Shown here piece by piece: positions 24,101 through 37,296 of a stretch of 64,000 nucleotides of DNA (positions are counted from its first letter, which is position 1; each line of letters starts with the position of its first letter). The translations under genes and the position numbers were made by a program. The notes under the pieces are model-generated. The model worked only from the letters and a program-made list of their open reading frames with translations. It was not told the DNA's origin and did no database searches. Source of the DNA: Cinclus cinclus (lineage: Eukaryota; Chordata; Aves; Passeriformes; Cinclidae). The stretch spans positions 1,492,001-1,556,000 of the forward strand of contig NC_085072.1 in the NCBI RefSeq assembly GCF_963662255.1. The letters are read 5' to 3'.

Positions 24101-26449
24101 AAATCCCACTGCTGCCATCAGCCAGCTCTGTCCCCGTGAGAGCTCAGGGAAAACTGCGCGTGGTAGTCCTGGATGGCTCCCGGATGGATCCAAGGATAGC
24201 TCCAGGGATGGACCCTGGGATGGCTGCAAGAGACAGGCGAGCAGCTGCTGGTGTGGGGACGGTCCCTGAGCAGGGACAGGATGGACAGAGCTGGTGTGGG
24301 GACGGTCCCTGAGCAGGGACAGGATGGACAGAGCTGGTGTGGGGACGGTCCCTGAGCAGGGACAGGATGGACAGAGCTGGTGTGGGGACAGTCCCTGAGC
24401 AGGGACAGGATGGACAGAGCTGGTGTGGGGACGGTCCCTGAGCAGGGACAGGATGGACAGAGCTGGTGTGGGGACAGTCCCTGAGCAGGGACAGGATGGG
24501 CAGAGCTGGTGTGGGGACGGTCCCTGAGCAGGGACAGGATGGACAGAGCTGGTGTGGGGACGGTCCCTGAGCAGGGACAGGATGGACAGAGCTGGTGTGG
24601 GGACGGTCCCTGAGCAGGGACATGTCCTGTGCTCCCAGCAGCACCACTGAAGCCTTCCTGCTCCCCTGATTACTGAGCCTTTCCAGCCTTTCCCTGGACC
24701 CACCTGGGGGATTTGCTGTGACAGACATCAGGCAGTTTGGGAGGGATTAGGGATCTCTCTGCGTAGGAATGGGTGCAATAGGATTACGAGTGACTCTTCA
24801 TTGAGGCACGGAGATCTGGCAGGGCCATAAATAGCACCGGGACCTTAAGCTGGTGCTTCCCCTCCAAGGCAGGATCACGCAAGCAGGTGCATTCACCCGG
24901 GCAGGAGGAGGTTCCTGCACAGCTCCAGGTGCCCCGGAGGATGAGCAGGACCCGTGGGGCAGCCGAGCCCCAGAGCCAGAGCTCAGCACACCCTGCTCAG
25001 GACCTGCCCCTCACCGAGGGCACTGAAGGGTCCAGCCCAGCCAGCACTGCCCATCCTGAAGGCATCTGTGTGACTTAGCAATCTGCCAAGGCAGCTCCAG
25101 CCTCCCCTCCACGCCCCAAATACAGGAGATTAATGACTTCAGTGCTCCTGCTGGTTGGGTGCACAGGCATCAGCACAGTCCTGTGTGTACTTGTCTCTTC
25201 CAAAGTGAGAATGGCCAGGAGCTACCAGCACACGAGTGTGTGAAAACAGCAGCTTCTGAACAATCTAAGTCCTGAGCAGGGGTGCACAAACCTCACTGAA
25301 ATGGCAGTGCTGGTACAAAATCTGCTTTTCAGGAGTCAAAATCCCATTATTTTATCCCCTGGGGAAAAATGGACTGAGGTTTCCTTGTGGCAGCTGAAAC
25401 TTCTGAAATAAACCCTGTGTGCTGAGATCCAGCCTTTCAGGCATCTGGCATCTGCCCTGGAGAAATGAGTGACAAAAGAGGTGGTGAACCTGTAGAGATC
25501 TGGTGATTCCCCTCAAAGGCTTTAAGGAGATTTCCAAACAATCTGCAGGCATTCCCCTTCTAATAGGTTTAGGAGCCAGGGAACAGAAATAGCACCAACT
25601 ACATCACGGAAAGTAGGAAACCTCTTTACATAGTTAAAAATAAGCAAACAGCTAAGCTTTTATTTAGGACAGGCAGGAGTAGAGTGGCTGATTGCTGAGG
25701 GAAGAGGCAGTTTCCATTTGCACAGAGGTGTCGTCAATGAAAACACGAGAACTGAGTCATGCTTAGGTAACAGCAGCAGGAATATCTCTGCAGCCAAGCA
25801 CAGCCCTGGCTCACAGGTCACCCCGTGTGTGTCTTGGGGCTCATGGCCACCCCTCCTCTGCCAAGGGCTCTTGCAAATGCTCGGGCCAAACATTTCCCTG
25901 CTCCTAGTGCCCTGTGTGGGATCTTCGCATTTCTGGGGGGAAAACTCGTTTGGAGATTTGCTGAGAGCAATCCCCAGAGCAGGAGGAGGCTCAGGGAGGT
26001 CCCTGCAGAGGGACCCAGAGCTGCTGAGCTGATGCTCCAAAGGACAGCCAGGTCCTGCCACCACTGCTGTGTCCTCTTGGGTCAGGTTGTGTTGAGCCCT
26101 TTTCAGGGCAGGTTTGCCATGGCTGTTCTTGGTGACAGCTTTACCAGGAGTGCGTGCTGCTGGCATTTATCTGTTGTAATTGAGAGTCAAGAGAGAGTCA
26201 AGTCCTTTGTGTCTCATCATTCCTATTCTCTCAGCAGTTGTTTCCAAGTCAGTGTTTCCAGAGCGTCATTTGTGTTTTAAGTCCCTTTCTCTTTGAGGAG
26301 CACCACCTCAAATTTCTGGCTAAAGATGTGTAAGCTCTTGGCTCTTCAGCACTCACACTGCCCTGACTGCCCTTGCAGGAGCTTCCCAGGCTCTCCTGGT
26401 GAGGGGTGGGGGCAATTGCCACACACTGTGCGGTTCTTTGGCTCCACAG
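21150..26449. other. Intergenic interval between C6orf132 5' end and the small protein gene
   Basis: No coding exon was recognised. The interval holds AT-rich sequence at 21.2-21.8 kb, a short (ACAG)n run near 21893-21914, a weak CR1-like scrap at about 22470-22530, and the 43-bp minisatellite at 24.25-24.64 kb. Open frames here are short or repeat-derived. Confidence 0.5.
24250..24636. repeat. 43-bp minisatellite, 9 copies, each with a perfect 7-bp inverted repeat
   Basis: Units beginning GGTGTGGGGAC start at 24250, 24293, 24336, 24379, 24422, 24465, 24508, 24551 and 24594, an exact 43-bp period. Each contains GTCCCTGAGCAGGGAC, a perfect 7+7 inverted repeat around AG. Two units, at 24379 and 24465, have ACAGTCCC instead of ACGGTCCC. 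The long minus-strand open frames across it are repeat artefacts. Confidence 0.95.
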
Positions 26450-26499
26450 GTGGCTAAAACACCCGAAGCCGCTGGCAAGGACCACAGAGAGCCAAGGGA

Positions 26500-26811
26500 A
26501 TGGAGAAAGCCAAAGCAATGCCAGACATCACCAACCCACCTCCCAGGTCGAGGAACCGGCCGCCTCCAGCTCCTCCTCTGGCCCCTCGCTTGGTGCCGGT
26601 GGTTGCCCACCCTGGGGGCCGCCCCCTGAGCTCCTTCCAGTTCGTGTTCTACCGCCCTGAGTGGTCCAACTCGCTGGCCCCGTTCTGCACCACGCAAAAA
26701 CCGTTCTGTGGCTTCTGCTTCCAGCAGGACACGGACCACGGGCGGCACCGCAGCGACCTGGAGAGCGCCAGCCCCGTGAAGTGGAGATCCTTCCACCGCC
26801 CTAAACCATAA
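26500..26811 (+). CDS. GUCA1ANB: Small basic/proline-rich protein next to GUCA1A; candidate GUCA1ANB (103 aa)
   Basis: The ORF starts MEKAKAMPDITNPPPRSR and ends KWRSFHRPKP. An in-frame TAA at 26455 precedes it, so the ATG at 26500 is the first possible start in this exon. A plausible 3' splice site (GGCTCCACAG, ending 26450) lies just upstream, implying an untranslated upstream exon. The C-terminal half looks folded: FQFVFYRPEWSNSLAPF, then CGFCF and DTDHGRHRSDLE. The N-terminal third is Pro/Arg-rich. A poly(A) signal follows only 22 nt after the stop, which supports a real gene. It lies 1.6 kb upstream of GUCA1A on the same strand, where mammals have the poorly known GUCA1ANB. The symbol rests mainly on this position, since I do not recall the human protein well enough to align it. 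Function unknown. Confidence 0.6.
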   Translation: MEKAKAMPDITNPPPRSRNRPPPAPPLAPRLVPVVAHPGGRPLSSFQFVFYRPEWSNSLAPFCTTQKPFCGFCFQQDTDHGRHRSDLESASPVKWRSFHRPKP

Positions 26812-26832
26812 CAGCGAGCAGCCCAGCCAGGC

Positions 26833-26838
26833 AATAAA
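26833..26838 (+). terminator. Poly(A) signal AATAAA of the small upstream gene
   Basis: AATAAA occurs in GGCAATAAAGCCC just after the 103-aa ORF stop. It gives an extremely short 3' UTR and marks the end of a transcript separate from GUCA1A, unless read-through occurs. Confidence 0.7.
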
Positions 26839-27984
26839 GCCCTGGAACAGCAGCTCTGTGGCTGAGGTGTCCCGTCCGTGGTGAGGCACGGCCGGCAGCC
26901 AGCACCGGGGCCAGGGGTGGGTGGGGAGGCTCTGCCGCTGCTCCCCAGGAAAGTATGCAGAGTGGATTTTGTTCTAAAAACCCTGCCCAACTTGTCCTGT
27001 CACTTGCTGCTCGCTGCTCTGGGTGTCCCAGCACAGGGCACGGAGCGAGCCCGGATCCCTGGCTCAGCACAGGCTGGGCTGGGGCTCAGAGCATCACTGA
27101 AGGTTCACCTTGCACAACGGGGGCCTGGTGGCGAGGACAGAATTAGCACATCCAATTAGTGCTCCTCAGCTTAATTCCTTTTCCGTAAGTGTTTTATGAT
27201 TGTGTAATGCTGCCTTTTTTAGCAGAGCTATTCCCAAGTTAGTGTGGTGCAGAAGCAATGCTGGGCTCTATTCCTTGTTAGATAACTGCAGTTGTGAGAT
27301 ACGAGCTGTGTGTTATGGATAAATTCTCTGTGGGACAGACCCTGAAGTCACAAACATTCACTTCCAGCCAAGGACCTGGCCCACGATGCTTTCTGAGCAT
27401 ATTTTATTCCTGAGTACTTCTCAGAGCGCTGTGTGTCAAAGTGAAAACAGCGTTGGATTTGGTTGTATTTACACGGAGAATTTTTCATGGTAATCCATCA
27501 TCAGTGAAAATTGAAGCTGCATTTATCTCCACTGGTGTGAGTTGAGTTTGTAACGCAGCAGGCAGGACGCACTGCTGGGGTGAGCAGAGTGTGGGACAAT
27601 TTTGAGGACAAACCACTCAATTAGCAGGACCAAGACTGGACACGGGACCTCTGGAGCTGGGGGGGAAGAGCCCTTCCCCTTCCTGCTGTCTGCAATTAAA
27701 GCACTTAAACCTTTACCATTCACAGCAATTATGTTTCTGCATTTGTCTCCTCACACCAAATTTACCCTCCTGGTCTTTCCCAGGAGCTGAACTGGCACTT
27801 CCCCCTCCCTGAATTCCAGGCTCTAGAGCCCCTCTGGAATCCTCTGGCAGAGTGAGGTGAAGGGAAAGCAAAAAGCAGTAGCAGAGGATTCTGAGTGGTT
27901 TTCTCTCATTCTTCTTTCTCCGGTTCTGATGCAAAGGTTATTGCTCATGTGACATCAGCCCCCCCCAAAAACGATAAATGAAGT

Positions 27985-28051
27985 GGATTAAGAGATTAGC
28001 TCATCACAGAGAAAATTCCACCCTCCTAATCTCCTGCTGGGCCTGTAATCT
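27985..28051 (+). promoter_or_regulatory. Cluster of four CRX/OTX-type TAATC sites upstream of GUCA1A
   Basis: GGATTA (27985-27990), GATTAG (27994-27999), CTAATC (28026-28031) and TAATCT (28046-28051) lie within 67 bp, about 360-425 bp upstream of the GUCA1A ATG. TAATCC/TAATCT is the core bound by the photoreceptor homeodomain factors CRX and OTX2. Clustering next to a photoreceptor gene makes a promoter or enhancer role plausible; it is inferred, not shown. Confidence 0.55.
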
Positions 28052-28409
28052 GCAAGACTTCCCCATTTTACCTCTTTTCTATTTTAACCCTGAACTCTTA
28101 ATGCCTGGCAGGAGCCCACTACCCCCACCCCAGCCTCATTGGCTGCAGAGGGATTTGCTGGGTACTTAAATGTCACCTTCCCATCCAAGGAGAGTTTTGT
28201 GCTTTTGGGTTTTCCCAGGAAGAGGAGTCTCCATCACCACTGGAATCTGTAGAGCACCAGGCACTCTGGGTTTTCCCGATGACCCCTGCAGTGCTGGGCA
28301 CCTCTGGACTTTGAAGGCAAGAAGCAGAATTGTGAGATTTTTTTTTTTTTTCATAAATTTCCCATACCCTCTGTTTTTGGCTGCAAAGAGACCAGCACTT
28401 GGTGTGGAG

Positions 28410-31730
<3,321 letters not shown>

Positions 31731-32896
31731 CTCCCGGGACGCCTTCCCGTGGGCTCCCCCCGGCACCGGCACCTCGGGCCGGGCTGTGGGGCTGCAGCTC
31801 CCACTGGCAGACACGGCTCAGGGGCCGGGCAGCGACAGGGCGAGGAGGGGGTGCCGAGCCGGGCTCGTCACACACGGACCCGGCATGGCCTCGGGACCTC
31901 TGGACGCTGCTGCCGAGCTCAGAGAGGGGACGGCCGGCGCTCCCTGGGCAGGCAGAGCCTGTGCAGGGCAAGAACGCACCAAGAACGCCCCAAAACTCCC
32001 ACCGAGGCCGTGACCAACACCCCCCAGCGGGGTCCAACCCCGGACTGCCCAGGACTTGGCCCTGGTGAGAAGGGTCCTGGAAAAGCAGATCCAAACCTTC
32101 TCCTTCCATTTGAATTTCCGGAGCAAGCAATCACCAGTTCTGGTCCCTCCTTCCTTCATTCGTTGTTGTTTGGTCAGCAGAAATTAGTGATAACGTGAGT
32201 TAAAACATTCATGAGCTAGAGAAAGGGGAGGGGTGAATGCAGTGGCTTTTCTTTGTTTGAATGGTGCCTTTTCTTAACAACCCCCTGGACTGTAAGGAAA
32301 TGTTTCTCCCTGAAGCATCTGGAAGGAAGGAAGTGCTTCCAGATAAGCAGAATCGGCAGTGCAGTAACCCGAGAGGGAGAAGCGCTGTAGGAACGTTCCT
32401 GCGTGTTTTACCACCCGGAGAACGAGCAGCAGGAGGTTTTGACCCCCATGTCTGTGAGGGTTTTGGAGGGGGGAGCTGCTACAGAGGGGTGAGACTCAGC
32501 TCAGAGCACCCGTGGGTACCTGAGGATTCCTGACCCCATCCCATCGCCTCCAGGTGGGACCAGGGCAGTGCCCCTGGAGTTCAGTGCTCCTTTCTGCAGC
32601 CCCTGGGCATTGGGGCAGGGCTGCCAGGACCCCAGCGAGGGCTCAGGGGCAGCTGCAGGAGCGGCCTCACCCCAAAGAGCTCCTGCAGGGAGGCTTTTCA
32701 CCCGCGGGAGCAGTCCCAGGAGTGGTGAGGCAACACCGGACACCAGGAAGGATTCCTTGCCCAGCTGAGAGTTTTGCTATTTAGCACTGGGTGTTTGCAA
32801 TTCATAAGCAGCTTCCTGACCATTTTTCCTGTGTGTCTTTTTCGTTTGACAGAGTTTTACCTGGAAGCTTTTGTACTTCCAGTCCTATGGTGAACT

Positions 32897-32902
32897 AATA
32901 AA
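32897..32902 (+). terminator. Poly(A) signal AATAAA, GUCA1A
   Basis: AATAAA in CTAATAAAGATG, about 1.17 kb after the stop, is followed by a T-rich stretch. It is the best 3' end candidate for GUCA1A. Confidence 0.65.
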
Positions 32903-33404
32903 GATGTTTTACAATATTATTTCAGGTCATGCTTTTCTCTCTTCCAATCAATCCTTGTGTTTCCAGCAGGACAGATTTAGTGGCTCACACACGTACAGAA
33001 ACAGCTGCTCTGGGGCTGTTCTTGGGCTCACACACCACAGCACCCTGCACAGGATGGGCCAACGTGTCCACTCACAGCCCTGCAAGAGGGAGCAGCTGCA
33101 ACCCCTCATTAGAGGTGGGCTGAGCTGTTTACTCAGAGTGTAACTCTCCTTCCTGCAGCAAAGCCAACTCCCTCACAGATGACCAGCACAAAACTCAGAG
33201 CCTTTGGCTCTGCACCAGCAGGAGGAGGGAGCTGAGCTCAGCGTGGTCTTTCTGTGCACCCTCCCTGGGCACAGACACCGCCAGTCCCACCAGAGCTTCC
33301 CTCAGCCTCTCCTCTGCACCCAAGGAGCACCAAGAAGCAGCCTTAACCAGCCAGATTTCTATTTATAAAGACAAAGTTATTCTAAAAGGGCTGTCCCTGG
33401 TCCC

Positions 33405-33550
33405 CATCCCATCCCATCCCATCCCATCCCATCCCATCCCATCCCATCCCATCCCATCCCATCCCATCCCATCCCATCCCATCCCATCCCATCCCATCCC
33501 ATCCCATCCCATCCCATTATCCGATCCCATTATCCCATTATCCCATCCCT
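33405..33550. repeat. (CATCC)n pentanucleotide array
   Basis: More than 20 near-perfect CATCC units are followed by diverged CCATTATCC variants up to about 33545. The complementary strand gives an artefactual MGWDGMGWD-type open frame. Confidence 0.95.
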
Positions 33551-33655
33551 GTTCCCATCCCGGTTTTTGGGACCCCTCCTGTTCCCCCCGCGCTCCCGCC
33601 GTGTCCGCCCGTCCCGCAGCGCCCTCTGCCGGCCGTGCCGGGAGCAGCGGGATCG

Positions 33656-33812
33656 GCCCCGGGACCCCAAACCCGAGAGAATCCCCCAAAACAGCCCCGG
33701 GACCCCAAACCCGAGAGAATCCCCCAAAACAGCCCCGGGACCCCAAACCCGAGAGAATCCCCCAAAACAGCCCCGGGACCCCAAACCCGAGAGAATCCCC
33801 CAAAACAGCCCC
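33656..33812. repeat. 38-bp tandem repeat, 4 copies
   Basis: Units containing GGGACCCCAAACCCGAGAGA start at 33661, 33699, 33737 and 33775 with an exact 38-bp period and almost no divergence. The array lies between GUCA1A and GUCA1B. Confidence 0.95.
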
Positions 33813-33989
33813 GTGTGCGTGCCCGGAGCACGATCCCACAGGCACAGAAAGCCAAAAAAACCATCCTGGCTCCGACCTTTCCAGGGCCCCTTTTTCCCCT
33901 GGGTTCGTCAGACCCCACAACATCCTCAGGTTCAGGATCTTCACCAGAGGGACACTTGAGACACTTTCTAAGTTTCTGAGGTGCACTTA

Positions 33990-34175
33990 ACTTTGATGAA
34001 AAGAAAAGAAGAGAAATGGGAGAAGAAGGAGGGAAAGGAAAAGGGAGGACAGCAAGGAAAGAATGAGAAGGTAAGAAAGGAAGGAACGGGAGGCATGAAG
34101 GAAAGAAAGGAAGGAAAATAAAAGAGAAAATGGAGGAAAAGAAGGAAAGGGAAGAAAGAAAGGGAAGGAATTTTG
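33990..34175. repeat. Homopurine (GGAA/GAAA)-rich tract
   Basis: About 180 bp of almost uninterrupted purine on the + strand (AAGGAAGG, GAAAGAAAGG). It is microsatellite-like and degenerate. Confidence 0.8.
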
Positions 34176-34179
34176 CCAT

Positions 34180-35320
34180 GGAGGAGCTGAGCTCAGGTGC
34201 TGTAAGAAAACCACGGGCAGTCCCTGCAGTGACCAGCGCGGGGCTCAGGAGGTCACTCTGGCTTTCCACAGGACATTTTCGAAGGGAACCTGCCCACAGG
34301 TGCTTGGGACCGACCTGGACACAAACCCTACCCCCGGGGGAGCCGCCCCTGCTGGGATCCTCTCTCCTCCTCAGTTTTCCATTCCTGCTGCCCAGCGCTT
34401 TCTCCAGGGATGCTTCTCCCAGAGCATTTTAGTTCGTGAAGCCTCCTGGGCTCCCGTTCCCTCTTCACTTCAACAACAGCCTCAGCTCCAGCTTTCCAAC
34501 CTCATGGTTCCACCTTCGGTCCTGCCCAGCTGCGGGGGCACCGAACACGGAGCAGATGGTAGCCCAGAAAAGTCACGGGGCGTTTGCCTTTTCCAAGCCA
34601 CCCTGTTTCCCAGTTTAGAGCAGAAAGAAATCCGATCAGTCAAATCCAATTCGAGCTGGGCCGTAAGTCTGGAAAATGGATTATGCAAAATGCCTGACAT
34701 CAACAGGCTGCTGAGAATGTTGGGGTTTGGGAGGAGATCAGGGTGTTTATACCCAGGGCTTTAAAATAGCACTCGGGCCAAAGCACCTTGCGATTTCTTG
34801 GCCAAAGATTACACAATTGATAAGAGGAACAATTTTCCACGGGTTTTACCAGCTCTGACACAAACACATCCCCTGCACCTCCATCCCACATCTGCCCAGG
34901 CCACAGGACACGGAACCACCCTTGGGCTGCTGAGCCCTCAAGGGTCCTGATCCAGCCCTGGCAGGATCACAATGGGGGCATCTGACTGCAGCAGGCAGCT
35001 CACATCACTTTAAGCACCTGTTTCAAGTTACATTGAGAATCATTAGTGGGGGATTTTTTGGGTGGCTTTTTTTGTTTTTAATTATACTCTCAGGGTTTTT
35101 GCTGTCATCACATGGAGGTTAAACAGAAGAGGCTCCTTCCCTACTCTGCTTCTGCAGCAGCATCGTCATCTCTGCCTTATCTCTGTCTTACCCAGCTGTT
35201 CCACCAGCTCCTCCCCTAAATTCAATATAACACACTCACAGGCTACAGTTTCAGTCAGACACTCAGGTGCTTACACAGGTCTTCACCTAATTAGCAAACA
35301 AACACTACGAAACAAAGAGT
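34180..35320. other. Intergenic interval between the GUCA1A and GUCA1B 3' ends
   Basis: No coding exon was recognised. The sequence is unique-looking and moderately AT-rich, with a CACATCACTT...TTTAAGCACC region and a T-run near 35055. Confidence 0.5.
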
Positions 35321-35335
35321 TTTAATAAATATTTC

Positions 35336-35341
35336 TTTATT
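35336..35341 (-). terminator. Candidate poly(A) signal of GUCA1B (AATAAA on minus strand)
   Basis: TTTATT on the + strand gives AATAAA on the minus strand, with a second AT-rich AATATTTATT motif just beyond. It would give GUCA1B a 3' UTR of about 1.95 kb. Other, nearer sites were not seen clearly. Confidence 0.4.
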
Positions 35342-36269
35342 CAATTCGTGTTTTACAAAACTTCTACCAACATCTGTACAAGTGCTCACCAGGGGAGGGT
35401 CCCCAAACAGCCCCTGCAGAGCCTGGGTGAGCAGAACTGGAGAATTTGAAGCATTTCAGTGAAACAGCAAAATGCAATTCTAAGAGCTAAACAGCCTCTC
35501 AATCCGTGCAAGGAGCGGGGTGTGTTACCTTGGCTGAGATGCTGAAATGCAAGGAATTCTCAGAGATTTGTATCCTCCAATGAAAACATTTTTTTTCACA
35601 AGCTGGAAGATCAATAAAAGTGAATGTTTCCATCCAGGCTCTCAAGTCAGAAGTCAGATTTTTCTTTCAGATCCTGGGCTGATAAACTATTGACTAGAGA
35701 GAGCTTTGAGCAGCTGCCTCAGAGCAGCAGAAAGCACAAGTCTAATCAGCTCTGATAAGTCAGCACACCACAAACTGCTTGGTATTTACAGAGAACTCAT
35801 AGAAAGGCTATTTCAGAGTGCAAATGCAGCACTGATTGTGTCTAATCCCGAGCACTTTGCTATGGAATTTAAACACTGGGTAAACGGACAAGACCACAAA
35901 CCAGCAAACTAATCAGCTAATGACAGTTACTACAGTCCTAATTAAAGGCCACGAAAAGGGGGTTGTAAATCTTTTCATTGGTATGACCTGGCCCACTGAT
36001 CCCATGGGAAAATTAAAATGGAACAAGCTCATGTTGTTTTCCTGGGGAGGTTTTTTTTTCTTGTAAATGAACCAGTAAATCAAATAAAGGTGAACCAAAA
36101 TATTGATTCAACCCAATTTTTTCCCCACATACATCTATGTAGAAACATGGCCTAGAACAGCAGAGATTAGCCTGCACCTTGTGTAAATGTTATATATGTA
36201 GTCCGGGTCTAAATTAAGTCCAGTGTAAAACCACTGTACTGGAATTTTTTGCCACTTTTTCCACTTCAC

Positions 36270-36400
36270 AAGGCCAGTTTGGACAGGGCTTGGAGCAACC
36301 TGATGTGGCGTCCCTGCCCAGGGCAGGAGGGCTGGAAATCGAGGAGTTTTAAGGCTCCTCCCAAGCCCAACCATCCATGATTTGTGATGCTGTGGTCCTG
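36270..36400 (+). repeat. CR1 LINE 3'-end fragment
   Basis: AAGGCCAGTTTGGACAGGGC, TTGGAGCAACCTGATGTGG and TTTTAAGGCTCCTCCCAAGC resemble a forward CR1 tail. It lies inside the probable GUCA1B 3' UTR. Confidence 0.75.
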
Positions 36401-37296
36401 CCAATGGAGCAGCACAAATCCTCTCATTGCAGAGATATTTCCAAGCAAAACTCTGCTCTTCCCCCATCTCTGTTCCCCCACTAAACTTTCCCAGTGCAGT
36501 GGAAATCCTGGAGCTCGCTGAGCTCACCCACTGTTCCCAGGGCAGGAGAAGCTGTTCCAGAGTGATGGCTCTGTAAGAACCAGGGGCTCAGAGGGAGCCG
36601 AGTCCCAGCGGTGCCGTTCTGTCTCTGAGTGGGGCTGTGGAATGGCAGCGTTTGGAGTCAGCACTCGCAGCCCCTCAGGCAGGAGGAGCAGCCTCTGGTC
36701 CCCAGGAGGGAGAGGAAGGAGCTGCTGCTCCTCCTGCCCAGCCCTCAGCTCCGTGTGCTGCCCTGGCCACTGCTCTGGCCCAATTCTCGTTGTGGTGGTT
36801 GTATACTGGTCTGCAGGAGCCTGACCCGAGCAGCAGTGAAGGCTACAGAACACACACAGAGACCCCTGCACGTCCAGCACCTGCCAGAGCACCTGAGCTG
36901 GGCTGAGGTGCTGCAAGTGTGCAGGAGGAGCCGTGGCAGCAGCAGTCTGCCCTGCACACAGCACCACTGGCTGCACTCCTCACTCCCAGCCCCAAACCCT
37001 GCTCAGGATCTGCTGCAGGAAGCCACAAAAAGTTTGCTCCTCGGGGTGTTACCAAAAAGCAGAGCTGGCAAACACAGTATTGTGTACACAGCAAGACTTA
37101 TTCATGGGTCAGGAATAGTCCCTGGGTACCAGCAGTGCTCAGCACGGTTTTACATCGAGACACGGCTCCTTCAAACACTCCAGGGTTCATCTGGATGCTG
37201 AGATCGAATTAAAAAGGAAAGTCACTACCAGACTAGAGGAAGGGTCACACTTGGGAGTCAGCATCGGGATTTCAGCTGTGTCAAACCCCAATTTTC

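Noticed and set aside
24250..24636. Regular direct repeats with palindromes considered as CRISPR-like
   Set aside because: There are no unique spacers, the repeats are contiguous, and the context is a vertebrate genome. It is an ordinary minisatellite.
24068..24728. Minus-strand open frames reading repeated PTPALSILSLLRDR
   Set aside because: They are translation of the 43-bp minisatellite in several frames; not a gene.
33363..33986. Minus-strand 207-aa frame with MGWDGMGWD repeats
   Set aside because: It derives from the CATCC pentamer array and the 38-bp repeats.
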